This document shows positions 50,802-59,536 of a stretch of 64,000 bases of DNA, in pieces (the stretch's first letter is position 1; the number at the start of each line of letters is the position of its first letter). The notes beneath the pieces were generated by a model. That model searched no databases. It had not been told where the DNA came from and saw nothing but the letters and a program-made list of their open reading frames with translations. Origin of the DNA: Bacillota bacterium. Lineage in GTDB: Bacteria; Bacillota; Clostridia; Oscillospirales; Ruminococcaceae. Position numbers and translations under genes: made by a program. The stretch is from positions 1-64,000 of the forward strand of contig JAEWLW010000088.1 of the NCBI GenBank assembly GCA_023457355.1, read 5' to 3'.

Positions 50802-51980
50802 TTATTTGGCCAGTGCCGCTACAGCTACTTTCAGACGTTTACAGCCCTCGACGATATTCTCATAGCTGTTGGCAAAGCTCATACGCAGATAGCCCTCGCC
50901 CCCGGGGCCAAAAACATCGCCGGGCACCAGCGCAATTTTAGCTTGCTCCAACAATTGCTGCGCCACCTCGGCGCACGGAAGTTTTAAGGCTTTGATATTG
51001 ATAAAAATATAAAACGCACCCTTCGGGCAGCGGCAGCTCAAGCCCGGTATGGCGTTAATAGCGGCAACGGCATAATCGCGGCGGCGCTGATATTCCTTCA
51101 CCATATCGGCCACCTCGTTTTCTTCATCGCGCAGCGCTACAATTGAAGCTTTCTGAACAAAGGAAGGCGCACAGGTGGTATTATGCTGATGGATTTTATT
51201 GAGCGCTGCAATATACGTCTCAGGTGCCGCCACATAACCGATGCGCCAGCCGGTCATGGAAAAAGCCTTTGACAGGCCGTTGAGCGTAAAAGTGCGTTCT
51301 TTCATGCCGGGCAGCGCGGCAATGCTGATGTGGCGGGCCTCGTCATAAATCAAACGCTCATAGATTTCGTCGGCAATGACCATAATATCCTTTTCTACGG
51401 CGATCTCAGCCAAGCCCCGCAGCGTCTGCTCCGACAAAACGCCGCCGGTTGGGTTATTGGGTGTTACCAGCACCAGCGCCTTTGTTTTATCGGTGATTTT
51501 GCTGCGGACCTCCGCGAGATCGATCTGGTAGTCGTTTTCTTCACGCAAAGCATAGGCCACCGGTGTTGCACCCAGCAGGCGGGGTACATTGAGGTAATTC
51601 ATCCACACAGGGTCGGGAACTAAAATTTCATCCCCGGCGTCAAGAATGGTGCATAACACGTCGAAGACCGCTTCAGAAAGGCCAACCGTGACCAGAACTT
51701 CCGACGGATTATACGCCACATGATTTTCTCTTGCCAGTTTTTCGGCAATCGCTTCGCGCAAACCCATATCGCCAAAGTTGGAGGTGTAAAACACCTCCCC
51801 TCTTTGCAGGCTTTCCTCACAGGCCCGCTTGATATAATCGGGCGTGTCAAAATCGGGGCGGCCGATCTCAAAGTGGATGACGGGCTCACCGGCCCGCTCC
51901 ATCGCCAAAGCCTTTTCATTGACCTTTCGGATGCCCGAGGGGGCCAAAAGCGACATACGGGCTGCAATGCGGTTCTTCAT
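50802..51980 (-). CDS. class I/II PLP-dependent aminotransferase (AspB-like)
   Basis: A 392-residue cytoplasmic enzyme. GEPVIHFEIGRPDFDTPDYIK is the substrate-binding N-terminal block, VLVTVGLSEAVFDVL and TPNNPTGGVLSEQTL follow, the PLP lysine is in LNGLSKAFSMTGWRIGY, and the carboxylate-binding Arg is in GEGYLRMSF. It exchanges amino groups between an amino acid and 2-oxoglutarate; the natural substrate cannot be read off. The start at 51980 has AAGGAGG 8 nt upstream. It is transcribed alone, with a 16-bp palindrome about 105 nt upstream. Confidence 0.95.
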   Translation of the reverse strand: MKNRIAARMSLLAPSGIRKVNEKALAMERAGEPVIHFEIGRPDFDTPDYIKRACEESLQRGEVFYTSNFGDMGLREAIAEKLARENHVAYNPSEVLVTVGLSEAVFDVLCTILDAGDEILVPDPVWMNYLNVPRLLGATPVAYALREENDYQIDLAEVRSKITDKTKALVLVTPNNPTGGVLSEQTLRGLAEIAVEKDIMVIADEIYERLIYDEARHISIAALPGMKERTFTLNGLSKAFSMTGWRIGYVAAPETYIAALNKIHQHNTTCAPSFVQKASIVALRDEENEVADMVKEYQRRRDYAVAAINAIPGLSCRCPKGAFYIFINIKALKLPCAEVAQQLLEQAKIALVPGDVFGPGGEGYLRMSFANSYENIVEGCKRLKVAVAALAK

Positions 51981-52084
51981 AGGGTGTTCCTCCTTAAGTT
52001 TGACTCCACATATAATCTTAACTTGAATATAACTTTTTCCCTTAAATTTTAACATCATCAACAAGAAAAATAAAATACTGATTT

Positions 52085-52100
52085 TTATATCTTGATATAA
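52085..52100. promoter_or_regulatory. 16-bp palindrome upstream of the aminotransferase gene
   Basis: TTATATC-TT-GATATAA is perfectly symmetric and lies in the AT-rich promoter region of the aminotransferase gene. It is a possible operator; no regulator is adjacent. Confidence 0.4.
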
Positions 52101-52123
52101 CGAATTTAATATGTCGCAAAAAT

Positions 52124-52174
52124 AAAGCGCAAGAGAAACCGCCCGGTTGTTCCCGGGTTTATTCCCTTGCGCTT
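52124..52174 (-). terminator. terminator of the 87-aa protein gene
   Basis: AAGCGCAAG and CTTGCGCTT ends of a long stem with inner CCCGG/CCGGG, followed on the minus strand by TATTTTTG. Confidence 0.75.
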
Positions 52175-52243
52175 ATGTTATGGAATTTCGCAATTACCAA
52201 GTAAAAACGGGCTTGTGCGCCGCATGCTGCACAATTATGACCC

Positions 52244-52507
52244 TCAGTTGGATTCTTTAAGATATTCGTCGGTTACGTCCTGCGCTTTCTTTTCCTCTAC
52301 ATCGGCAAGAAGCGCCTCGTATTTAGATTGCGGATCCACGTCGTTGCCATTCCAACGGCTCAAATCCTCACCGGCCTTGGCCGCCTCAACAAGCTGGGGG
52401 ATTTCTTCTTTGCTTTTATCGCTAAAGTAGTATTTGCACGATCCGTCATCGCATACTACCGCGAAATGCAAGCCACTCGATGCATCGCTGTAAACTTCAT
52501 ATTTCAT
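52244..52507 (-). CDS. small acidic protein of unknown function
   Basis: An 87-residue soluble protein. The first half, MKYEVYSDASSGLHFAVVCDDGSCKYYFSD, looks like a beta hairpin; the second, acidic and helical (VEAAKAGEDLSRW, EALLADVEEKKAQDVTDEYLKES), suggests a small alpha/beta domain. No family recognised. AAAGGAG precedes the ATG, and a good promoter and terminator flank it, so it is probably a real, separately expressed gene. Confidence 0.7.
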   Translation of the reverse strand: MKYEVYSDASSGLHFAVVCDDGSCKYYFSDKSKEEIPQLVEAAKAGEDLSRWNGNDVDPQSKYEALLADVEEKKAQDVTDEYLKESN

Positions 52508-52549
52508 AGCTTTTCTCCTTTTTGCATTGGTGATTTTTGCTGTATATTT

Positions 52550-52579
52550 ATTATAGCATAGATTAAAATAACAATCCAA
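52550..52579 (-). promoter_or_regulatory. promoter of the 87-aa protein gene
   Basis: Minus strand TTGGAT (52574-52579), 18-nt spacer, TATAAT (52550-52555). Confidence 0.65.
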
Positions 52580-52725
52580 GAGAAACAATCAAAATTTATC
52601 AATTTTTTTAGAATTATTACTATTTTCTTCAGGGACTAAGGACTTTTATTTAGTCCCGCCATAAGATGGCGCTTCACACCCTTTAAACCGTGCACATCCC
52701 TTTTATTCGGCGTTAAACAGCACCT

Positions 52726-54255
52726 TTACAGGACGGTGGAGCGATTGCGCCCCCGATCCTTCGAACGATAAAGCGCCCTGTCCGCCTGCCCCATGACGCT
52801 TTCGAGCAGCTGGCCCGGCTGTCTCCTTGTCATGCCGGTGCTGACAGTCACATAAAACTGATTGTCAAGGTGGCAATAAACATGTGCTCCTGCAGTTTTG
52901 CGAAAGGCCTCCAGGTCTCGAATGGCTTCATCATCATCGACATTTTGAAGCAAAACTGCAAATTCCTCGCCCCCCAGCCGCGCCACCACACTGTTTGAAT
53001 TAAAATGACTTTTTAGCATCTGTGAAAAATCCCGGATGACAACATCGCCTGTAGGATGACCATACCGGTCGTTCACATCTTTAAAATGATCCAGATCCAT
53101 CATCAAAAGATGCAGGGCGGCGCCGCTCTTTTCCGACCTGGATACCCAATCACTTCCAACATCGATAAATGCCCGCCGATTAATCAGCCCGCTCAGTTCA
53201 TCGGTCATAGCCTGCCGCTTTAGTTCCTTGTTGAGCTGATAAATTTCTGTAATATCACGGATTGTTTTTATCCATCCACGCAGGCTATTCCGGTCGTCTA
53301 TATTCTCCGTGGTAATTTCATAAAATCCGTCTTTATCATTTAGCCGCAGCTTAACCACCGACGATTCCGTCTTTTCCAGCGCATGCAGCAACTCCGGCCT
53401 TTCTTCAAACAGCAGCCAAAGGGGCCGGTTGCTTAAGTGAATGCCCAACTGCCCCATCAGCCGCCGGGCGCTGTTATTATAATCCAACACCATCTTTTGG
53501 CGGTTAACCAGAAAAATGGCGTCCCCCCCGGCATCAAACGCCTTACTTCTGGCAATGAATCTTGTCTCAAGCAAATCATATCGCAATATGGCCAGTATGA
53601 CCATAATGCACGTAACCGGAAGGCAGAGCGCCATGTAATCAATTGGAATATTAAAGGGCCTTTGCTGAGTCAGAAATAATCCGGTCACCGAAAAAATTGA
53701 AGCGCCTGTAATCAACAAAATCTTACCGATTTGTTTGCCCTCATGTCTGACAGAATGATAGATCAGAAAAGCCATGGACAGCAGAATCATCGACGCCGAA
53801 TGGATACTCTGCACACGCATCCATGGCCCCGGCTGCTTGACAAAAAGCAGCGTACCCAGCGCTTGTGCATATTGTTCCGAAGTAAAATAAAGATGATGAT
53901 ATTCATTTGTCAAACGCAATATCAAGGTGCCTGCCGGGATGCCAAAAACAGCGGGAATCAAAATTCTTTTAAAGCGCGCAAAATAGCCTGTGTACATCAG
54001 CACGGTTGTCAGCCACAATGCCGACACGAAAGGAATACCAACATATTCTACCCGGTTCCAGAACAGAATACCCACGCGCGTGACGGCATTGAGCTCCATG
54101 GTATATCCCAATATATAAAAGCAAACAGCATAACAAAGCAGCAACGCCGTCCTCGTATACCTTGCGCCATTAAAAGATCTGATTTGCGCGGTGCAAAAAA
54201 CAACCCCGACAGAAACGATTAATAAATAAAGACTGATCAGATTAATCCAAAGCAT
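52726..54255 (-). CDS. membrane diguanylate cyclase (7TM-PAS-GGDEF)
   Basis: A 509-residue signalling enzyme making cyclic di-GMP. Residues about 1-215 form seven or eight membrane helices like the N-terminal 7TM domain of certain sensor kinases. About 220-330 is a PAS-like domain (DAGGDAIFLVNRQKMVLDYNNSARRLMG). About 345-509 is the GGDEF domain, with LSGLINRRAFIDVG, MMDLDHFKDVNDRYGHPTGDVVI and the active GGEEF in VVARLGGEEFAVLL. The inhibitory RxxD site is replaced by NSNS, so it lacks product feedback there. The ATG at 54255 follows AGAGAGG. Confidence 0.92.
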   Translation of the reverse strand: MLWINLISLYLLIVSVGVVFCTAQIRSFNGARYTRTALLLCYAVCFYILGYTMELNAVTRVGILFWNRVEYVGIPFVSALWLTTVLMYTGYFARFKRILIPAVFGIPAGTLILRLTNEYHHLYFTSEQYAQALGTLLFVKQPGPWMRVQSIHSASMILLSMAFLIYHSVRHEGKQIGKILLITGASIFSVTGLFLTQQRPFNIPIDYMALCLPVTCIMVILAILRYDLLETRFIARSKAFDAGGDAIFLVNRQKMVLDYNNSARRLMGQLGIHLSNRPLWLLFEERPELLHALEKTESSVVKLRLNDKDGFYEITTENIDDRNSLRGWIKTIRDITEIYQLNKELKRQAMTDELSGLINRRAFIDVGSDWVSRSEKSGAALHLLMMDLDHFKDVNDRYGHPTGDVVIRDFSQMLKSHFNSNSVVARLGGEEFAVLLQNVDDDEAIRDLEAFRKTAGAHVYCHLDNQFYVTVSTGMTRRQPGQLLESVMGQADRALYRSKDRGRNRSTVL

Positions 54256-54393
54256 AAAAGGGCCTCTCTTGAGTAGCACTCCCGTTGATGATTTTAATTA
54301 TAGCATCCCGATAAAATCCTGTCACCAAATTTTGCTACTGCCCCTGCTGATGCTTGCTTGTGCATATCTGTTTCAGGATTAAAAATACACAAA

Positions 54394-54417
54394 GGCCACC
54401 GACTGGAGCCGGCGGCC
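54394..54417 (-). terminator. terminator of the soluble receptor-like gene
   Basis: Minus strand GGCCGCCGGC and GTCGGTGGCC stem, then TTTGTGTATTTTT. Confidence 0.65.
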
Positions 54418-54442
54418 ATCTCAATGGTGGGATGCTATTAAA

Positions 54443-55450
54443 TTACATGCGCTCAACGGCAATGACCGACCAGTCCTTGCCTTTATAGGCGTTATATCCC
54501 CTTGTGTGTGCATAACCAATAATCTGGATGGCACCATCATCGTCTTTGGTTATTTCATAGCCGTAATGTTCTCCCGCAAGCGCTCTTTGGGCAGCCGGAA
54601 TATCGTTCACCGTTCTTTTAAAAACATCATTCCTGTTTTTAGAGCCTATGACTCGTCCCGCATTGTTGACAAGGAGCAGATCTCCCTGCGCGCTGACCCT
54701 GGCTTTATCAATAATGTCATAGATAAACGACCAATTAAACCGCGACGAAAGAATGCCCAGCATTTGTTTATCGCTGCCGATAATGGGGCAGTTGTACCCG
54801 ACCGTATAGTCGCCAATGAACTCAAAAAAATACATATCATTGACGGTTGGCTTTTTTAACGCCATGGTCTCTTTAAACCAGTCCTTGCCCGATAAATTTC
54901 TGCCGATAATACCGGGATACACACCTGATGAAACGACAACTCCGTTTAAGTCCGTGATGAAGATATCATAATAAACTTCACAAATTTCCACAAGGTTTTT
55001 GAGCAGCAGATTCGCTTCCCGGGTGACTGCCTCTTCCTTTTTTTCAACGGCTGCCACAACCTTGTCAAAAGTAGCCCATGCCTGTATGTCACAGTGGCGT
55101 TCAAAAAGATTCCGGTCAATCTTATCAATGGTATCATAAGCGATATCCGCCATTCTGACTGCAAACACCTCATTGACCTTCTCTCTGATAACGGTCAGCT
55201 GTTCGGCACTTTCTGCGTTGGATTTTGCGCTGTTTTCCGACAATTTCTTAATTTCTTTTGCGATGACCGCAAACCCTTTGCCAGCATTCCCTGCCCGTGC
55301 CGCTTCAATTGATGAGTTAAAAGATAAAAGCGTCGTCTGAACTGTAAACTCCTGAATACGCCCGACAATATCCTCCATTTTTTTATAAGAGTCCAATAGT
55401 TCCTTAAAAGATAAAGATACATCCGTTTGACTGTTCATTTTGGTTGACAT
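54443..55450 (-). CDS. soluble chemoreceptor-like protein: MCP hairpin tip followed by a Cache-type sensor
   Basis: A 335-residue protein without signal peptide or membrane helix. Residues about 10-80 are the tip of a chemoreceptor signalling hairpin (EFTVQTTLLSFNSSIEAARAGNAGKGFAVIAKEIKKLSENS), the part that binds CheA/CheW. Residues about 130-335 resemble a double Cache sensor (FITDLNGVVVSSGVYPGIIGRNLSGKDWFKETM, NDMYFFEFIGDYTVGYNCPIIGS, LLLVNNAGRVIGS). The order is the reverse of normal receptors and both parts would be cytoplasmic. The ATG at 55450 follows AGGAG. No chemotaxis genes are adjacent; partners unknown. Confidence 0.8.
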   Translation of the reverse strand: MSTKMNSQTDVSLSFKELLDSYKKMEDIVGRIQEFTVQTTLLSFNSSIEAARAGNAGKGFAVIAKEIKKLSENSAKSNAESAEQLTVIREKVNEVFAVRMADIAYDTIDKIDRNLFERHCDIQAWATFDKVVAAVEKKEEAVTREANLLLKNLVEICEVYYDIFITDLNGVVVSSGVYPGIIGRNLSGKDWFKETMALKKPTVNDMYFFEFIGDYTVGYNCPIIGSDKQMLGILSSRFNWSFIYDIIDKARVSAQGDLLLVNNAGRVIGSKNRNDVFKRTVNDIPAAQRALAGEHYGYEITKDDDGAIQIIGYAHTRGYNAYKGKDWSVIAVERM

Positions 55451-55620
55451 GTACTTTTCTCCTGTCTCAAAATCTGTCAAATTAAAAAAAGCCGCCAAAG
55501 AAGCACATCCGTCTTCTTTGACAGCCAATCCCTGCAATAGTTTTAACTGCATTCAATATACAATAAAGAAAAAATGATGTCAAGCGTTGCTCTTCTACAG
55601 CGTTGAAACGTGCAATTGTA

Positions 55621-56166
55621 TTATGCTTCATCACATGCCTTCAGGTCAAACATACCGACAATCTTGTTCGTATCGGAAGAAGTTATTTTCAAATGCACCA
55701 ATTGGGCTGTCAGGGGACAAAAACTCCCCCAAATAGTTGAAAGAAGTTTTTCCTCCTGCCCCGGCTCAACGGCGGCAACCGTCATATGCGGGGTCCAGTT
55801 CTTTTGATTCAGGGAGTATAAGCACCCTTTATCGGTGCAGCAGGAATCGTATTTTTGGTGTATGGCTGTATGCAGCGCCAACAGATCGTAACTTGCACAG
55901 GGCGCCAGAAAGCACAGCCGGGTATCGGGGAAGAACCCAAAATGATTGAAACAAAGCTGAATGCTTCGCAGGTTGGCCGAAACTTCGCCAATCCACTCCA
56001 GCAGCACGGCTTCTTCCAACTCTGTATAAATACCAAATGTTATATGCGGTTCATATGCATCAACAGGAATACCTTGGGCCTTTATTTTTTCTTTTATTCG
56101 CAATATTTCCTGGTTTGTCCGATTGTCAAACGTGCCCATCACACATAACGTCCGTAATAAATTCAA
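55621..56166 (-). CDS. 2'-5' RNA ligase / 2H phosphoesterase family protein
   Basis: A 181-residue protein with the two HxT motifs of the 2H superfamily, HITFGIYTE and HMTVAAVEP, placed about 80 residues apart. These form the active site for 2',3'-cyclic phosphates or 2'-5' bonds; the natural substrate is unknown. The start codon is a TTG at 56166 with AGGAGG 6 nt before. The 269 nt upstream (to 56435) have no gene that I can support. Confidence 0.87.
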   Translation of the reverse strand: MNLLRTLCVMGTFDNRTNQEILRIKEKIKAQGIPVDAYEPHITFGIYTELEEAVLLEWIGEVSANLRSIQLCFNHFGFFPDTRLCFLAPCASYDLLALHTAIHQKYDSCCTDKGCLYSLNQKNWTPHMTVAAVEPGQEEKLLSTIWGSFCPLTAQLVHLKITSSDTNKIVGMFDLKACDEA

Positions 56167-56435
56167 AATACCCCTCCTCGCTGCAAAAGAGCCTGTCTGA
56201 TTTTAAATAATAACATAAACCACGCATTTTGTCACGGCATTGTATGGCAGCGTCCCCACCTTGACTTTCTGGCGTTTTGCAGCGCCCGATATTATATGGG
56301 ATGGATGCTGCATATTAAAAGATGCGGCCCGGTTCTGGGCGGGTTTAGCGGGGATTTCGAGCATGGTATGATTTTCGAATTGTTTCTCCGAGGATTATGC
56401 AGTGGTTATACAGCCCGGGTAAAATATAATATTTG

Positions 56436-56804
56436 TCATTTTGTCAGCGCAAAATCGTGTGCCTCGGTCAGCCAGTTAATCAGCTCGTCGTCGATTTCGC
56501 TTACATCTGCCACGATTACATGGTGCGTCCAGCGGTTCGGATACGGCTCCACCGCTATGCGGATGCGCGGGGTATCCAGCCGATGGGACAGCCCAAATGA
56601 GACGATGATAAATACCTCCGGGCAGCCCTTCATCTTCCGCAGGGAAACGAAGGCGAAACCGTAGCGCTCGCGAAAGGTGATCTGCGTCTTCTTGACCTCC
56701 ACTGCGACATTCGGAAACGCGGCCAGCACCCGCTCGGCAAGGGCGGCATACAGCGGGAGTGCTCCGGGTCTGCCGCTAAAAAAGAGTAGCTCCGCTGATG
56801 TCAT
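56436..56804 (-). CDS. DUF5655-type protein
   Basis: A 122-residue soluble protein: LFFSGRPGALPLYAALAERVLAAFPNVAVEVKKTQITFRERYGFAFVSLRK, then HRLDTPRIRIAVEPYPNRWTHHVIV and ELINWLTEAHDFA. This matches the DUF5655 layout (LYxxL helix, KxxITF strand, paired His). The family is predicted to be nuclease- or transport-related, but nothing is shown. The ATG at 56804 follows GGAGGTG. Confidence 0.75.
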   Translation of the reverse strand: MTSAELLFFSGRPGALPLYAALAERVLAAFPNVAVEVKKTQITFRERYGFAFVSLRKMKGCPEVFIIVSFGLSHRLDTPRIRIAVEPYPNRWTHHVIVADVSEIDDELINWLTEAHDFALTK

Positions 56805-56985
56805 GATGCACCTCCTGATTTTTGTACGACGCCAATTCGCCAAGTGGTGAGGGAATATATCATCAAGACGCCATACGACAAATTTAAACCTTTCCGCCTA
56901 TTCAGGAGGCTATGTCGCTTACTTTCACCATATAGCTCACCTTTTTCTGACAATCTCATCTATCCACAGCTCAAATTCCGGTTGG

Positions 56986-57216
56986 TCAGCCAATCTTATT
57001 AAAAACAACCGTTTGCTCTTTCATAGATATTTTGCCTACCTGATAGCCGTAGTCCGCCAACTCCTTTTTGTAGTTCAAAAAGGAATGATCAATCGGTATT
57101 CCTGCAATATCCTTAATTTCATCAAAGGTCAGTTTGAACGACTGGCTTTGGTTTTTCTGAACGTATTCCCATAATAAATTGTATTTACTCAACGCGTACC
57201 ACTCCTTTTCGGTCAT
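56986..57216 (-). CDS. small protein resembling DUF7662
   Basis: A 76-residue protein: LLWEYVQKNQSQSFKLTFDEIKDIAGIPIDHSFLNYKKELADYGYQVGKISMKEQTVVFNKI. The LTFDEIxxIxGxxI core resembles the DUF7662 small proteins, which look like a compact winged-helix fold. Its ATG overlaps the stop of the terpenoid-cyclase-fold gene and it has no strong site of its own, so it depends on translation of that gene. Confidence 0.6.
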   Translation of the reverse strand: MTEKEWYALSKYNLLWEYVQKNQSQSFKLTFDEIKDIAGIPIDHSFLNYKKELADYGYQVGKISMKEQTVVFNKIG

Positions 57217-58052
57217 TTCATTCTGTTAAGGTTCTTCAAAATCTCATGATAGCGCATCGTGGCCAGTTCACTTCTTTCGCCTTTTTTGCAGAAAGCAAGC
57301 CCGGCCAGCTTTGGGACAACGCGCTCAACCACGACCTGTCCATCAACCAATTTGGATTCCAATATTCCCAAGGCCTCGAGAAAACGTTTATCGTTCTTTG
57401 CCCGGTCGTAAAAAGACAAGACATAGAGATATAGGAAAAGATTATAGCCGCGAAAAGGGTATTCAACCTGCATGAATAACGTACCGATCCCATAATGGCA
57501 CGGGCCAATCGGCTTTCTGATTGTCCAGTGCTCCAGCAAAAAATCCACAGCCCTGTCGAGCGCCGGCTCTTTGTTAGGGGAATCGGTAAAGCGAAACACG
57601 TTAAGCGCGGTAAGCGTCGGCAGGGGGTTGGAGCAGACCGTTTCAGGGCCGCGGCCATAACTGAATTTATTGCAGCGCCAGCCGCCGTCCGTGTGTTGGC
57701 TATTCAAAAGATACTGTAACGTTTTTTGCAGTCTGGCGTCAAAAGCACGCCCCATATGACAAAGCACGTTGGTGGCGTTAATTGTCTGGCATGGATAAAC
57801 AGCGCCCTGCGGGTACAGCTTGAAGCGCCCTTCCTCCTGCCAAGTGCCAAATATCAGTTCAGCAGCTTTTTTGATCAAGGGGTCTGTGGGTGCCATTCCC
57901 AATTCCAACAGATACATAACGCTCTCTAAGGTTGAGAACGGGGCGCCCTTTATCAGGCGATTATCGGGGGTTGTCCAAAGATCCGCGCCATTATCATGCC
58001 TGTGGGATAAGATCGCTTCGACGTCTGATGCATATCTTTTCTCTATCGCCAT
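57213..58052 (-). CDS. terpenoid cyclase/prenyltransferase-fold protein
   Basis: A 279-residue protein with alpha/alpha-barrel repeats. The QW motif is seen in NSQHTDGGWRCNKFSYG, and ATNVLCHMGRAF, LTALNVFRFTDSP and DRAVDFLLEHW repeat the helix pattern of squalene-cyclase-like folds. The DxDD catalytic motif of cyclases is absent, and no partner terpene gene is present, so enzyme activity is doubtful; it may be a protein-binding or glycan-related barrel. The site AGAGAGG precedes the ATG. Confidence 0.65.
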   Translation of the reverse strand: MAIEKRYASDVEAILSHRHDNGADLWTTPDNRLIKGAPFSTLESVMYLLELGMAPTDPLIKKAAELIFGTWQEEGRFKLYPQGAVYPCQTINATNVLCHMGRAFDARLQKTLQYLLNSQHTDGGWRCNKFSYGRGPETVCSNPLPTLTALNVFRFTDSPNKEPALDRAVDFLLEHWTIRKPIGPCHYGIGTLFMQVEYPFRGYNLFLYLYVLSFYDRAKNDKRFLEALGILESKLVDGQVVVERVVPKLAGLAFCKKGERSELATMRYHEILKNLNRMK

Positions 58053-58091
58053 GCTTTTTCCTCTCTTAGCCGCAAAGCCATTTTTGACGTT

Positions 58092-58520
58092 CTATAACAA
58101 TCCAAAAGAGGGACTGTTAAAAATGGATTTCATTTGGCATAGGCAAAACGGATGCCCGGCGGGGTCAAACATAACCTTCCAATCGTCTGAGAATTGCGCG
58201 CTTGCAACTGTCGCGCCACAATGGATGGCATATTGAACCGCTTCTTCCAAATTATTGACGGCGAAGTCCATATGCGCCATTTGCTGCTGTTCTTCAGGCC
58301 TTGCCGGCCATACGGGTGGTTTATATTCAGAATTCCGCTGAAATAGGATGCCTGGGTAGGCCCCCTGATTGGTTCCCGGGGCGCCTACGCAGGCAAACTC
58401 GTCATCGTAAAACGGTATTCCCCACTTGAGCAGCTTCGCATAGAACTTTGCTAAGTCATAAGGATTTTCACAATCCAGCGTGAATGCGTACATTTTGATT
58501 TTAAGCTCATCGCCTGTCAT
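58092..58520 (-). CDS. VOC family (glyoxalase/bleomycin resistance-like) protein
   Basis: A 142-residue VOC-fold protein: LDCENPYDLAKFYAKLLKWGIPF, then HMDFAVNNLEEAVQYAIHCGATVASAQF and VMFDPAGHPFCLCQ, the betaalphabetabetabeta repeats and terminal Glu/Cys-region of the superfamily. The PEEQQQMAHMDF part is typical of the sub-family with FAD-like or unknown ligands. Function unspecific. The site GGGAGG precedes the ATG. Confidence 0.88.
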   Translation of the reverse strand: MTGDELKIKMYAFTLDCENPYDLAKFYAKLLKWGIPFYDDEFACVGAPGTNQGAYPGILFQRNSEYKPPVWPARPEEQQQMAHMDFAVNNLEEAVQYAIHCGATVASAQFSDDWKVMFDPAGHPFCLCQMKSIFNSPSFGLL

Positions 58521-58563
58521 ATTTCATACCTCCCACTGTCGGCTGTCACTAAACTTCTGTTTT

Positions 58564-59199
58564 CTAAATAACGGTTTTGATTTTATCCAGGTTCGCGCTG
58601 CACAGCACGTCGAGATTCTCAAAGATTTTTTCTGGCGGCCAGTTCCACCATTGCAGTTGTAGCAAATAGCCAATCAGCGCATCATCGAACCGCTTCCGGA
58701 TAATTTTGCAGGGATTTCCTCCGGCAATGTGGTAGGCCGGAATGTCTTTTGCGACCACTGAATTTGCCGCAATGATCGCGCCGTCCCCGATGTGAACACC
58801 CGGCATCACGGTCACATTTTGCCCGATCCATACATCGTTGCCCACAACGGTATCCCCTCTAAAGGGCAGATCCTCCAGTGCGGGCGTCGATTTCTCCCAG
58901 CCGCCGCCCATGATGTTAAAGGGGTAGGTGGTAACGCTGCTCATCCGATGGTTTGCACCATTCATCACAAACTCTATGCCCTTGGCGATGGCGCAGAATT
59001 TGCCAATGATCAGCTTATCCCCTAAAAACTCATAATGGTGCGTGACATGGTTTTCAAACTGCTCCGGGCCGGTATTGTCATCATAGTAGGTATACGCGCC
59101 CACCGAGATGTTGGCGCGGGTGATGACATTCTTGATAAAACAAACGCTTTTGATCGCGTCGTTCGGATAGACTGCGTTTGGGTCGGGACCGTATCGCAC
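58564..59199 (-). CDS. Vat-type xenobiotic O-acetyltransferase (left-handed beta helix)
   Basis: A protein of about 211 residues of the CatB/Vat branch of hexapeptide acetyltransferases. MNGANHRMSSVTTYPFNIMGGGW, PFRGDTVVGNDVWIGQNVTVMPGVHIGDGAIIAANSVVAKDIP and AGGNPCKIIRKRFDDALI follow the Vat layout, with the active-site His in GANHRM. Members acetylate streptogramin A or chloramphenicol; many chromosomal ones have no known drug substrate. The GTG at 59199 fits the AAGGGG site best; TTG at 59202 is an alternative. Single gene; role as resistance determinant not shown. Confidence 0.87.
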   Translation of the reverse strand: MRYGPDPNAVYPNDAIKSVCFIKNVITRANISVGAYTYYDDNTGPEQFENHVTHHYEFLGDKLIIGKFCAIAKGIEFVMNGANHRMSSVTTYPFNIMGGGWEKSTPALEDLPFRGDTVVGNDVWIGQNVTVMPGVHIGDGAIIAANSVVAKDIPAYHIAGGNPCKIIRKRFDDALIGYLLQLQWWNWPPEKIFENLDVLCSANLDKIKTVI

Positions 59200-59536
59200 C
59201 AAAACACCCCTTATCAGATTTTATCGTGTTGCGTGATATTCCGGACATTGGTAGCACGGCTTGCCCCAGCTACCAACTTTGCATTGTTGACAGAATCGGC
59301 CGGCAAGCCTATGGGCCACAGGATAAAGAAAGCATGCTAAAGGCATCCCGGTACGCCGACATAGCGTCGGTTAATCCCTCTCCTCGCTGTGTCAAATACT
59401 TCTGGCGAGTTTGTTCAGCTTTCGCTCTTTTTGAGTTGCTAGCCCAAAAGCAAACAGCCAGGAATTAAAACGGTTATTGTTCAATTTTCTCATTCTTTCT
59501 AGAAAATTCTATCATCGCCCTGACTCGCTTTGAGTT
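59200..59536. other. intergenic stretch without a supported gene
   Basis: A 337-nt gap. A minus-strand open stretch around 59280-59450 looks vaguely gene-like but has no start site and is stopped by TAG. I see no hairpin terminator or clear promoter. It may be remnant DNA. Confidence 0.4.

Noticed and set aside
59280..59450. Fragment of a recombinase or transposase on the minus strand
   Set aside because: The open stretch is short, ends in TAG and shows no catalytic motif, so it is not supported.
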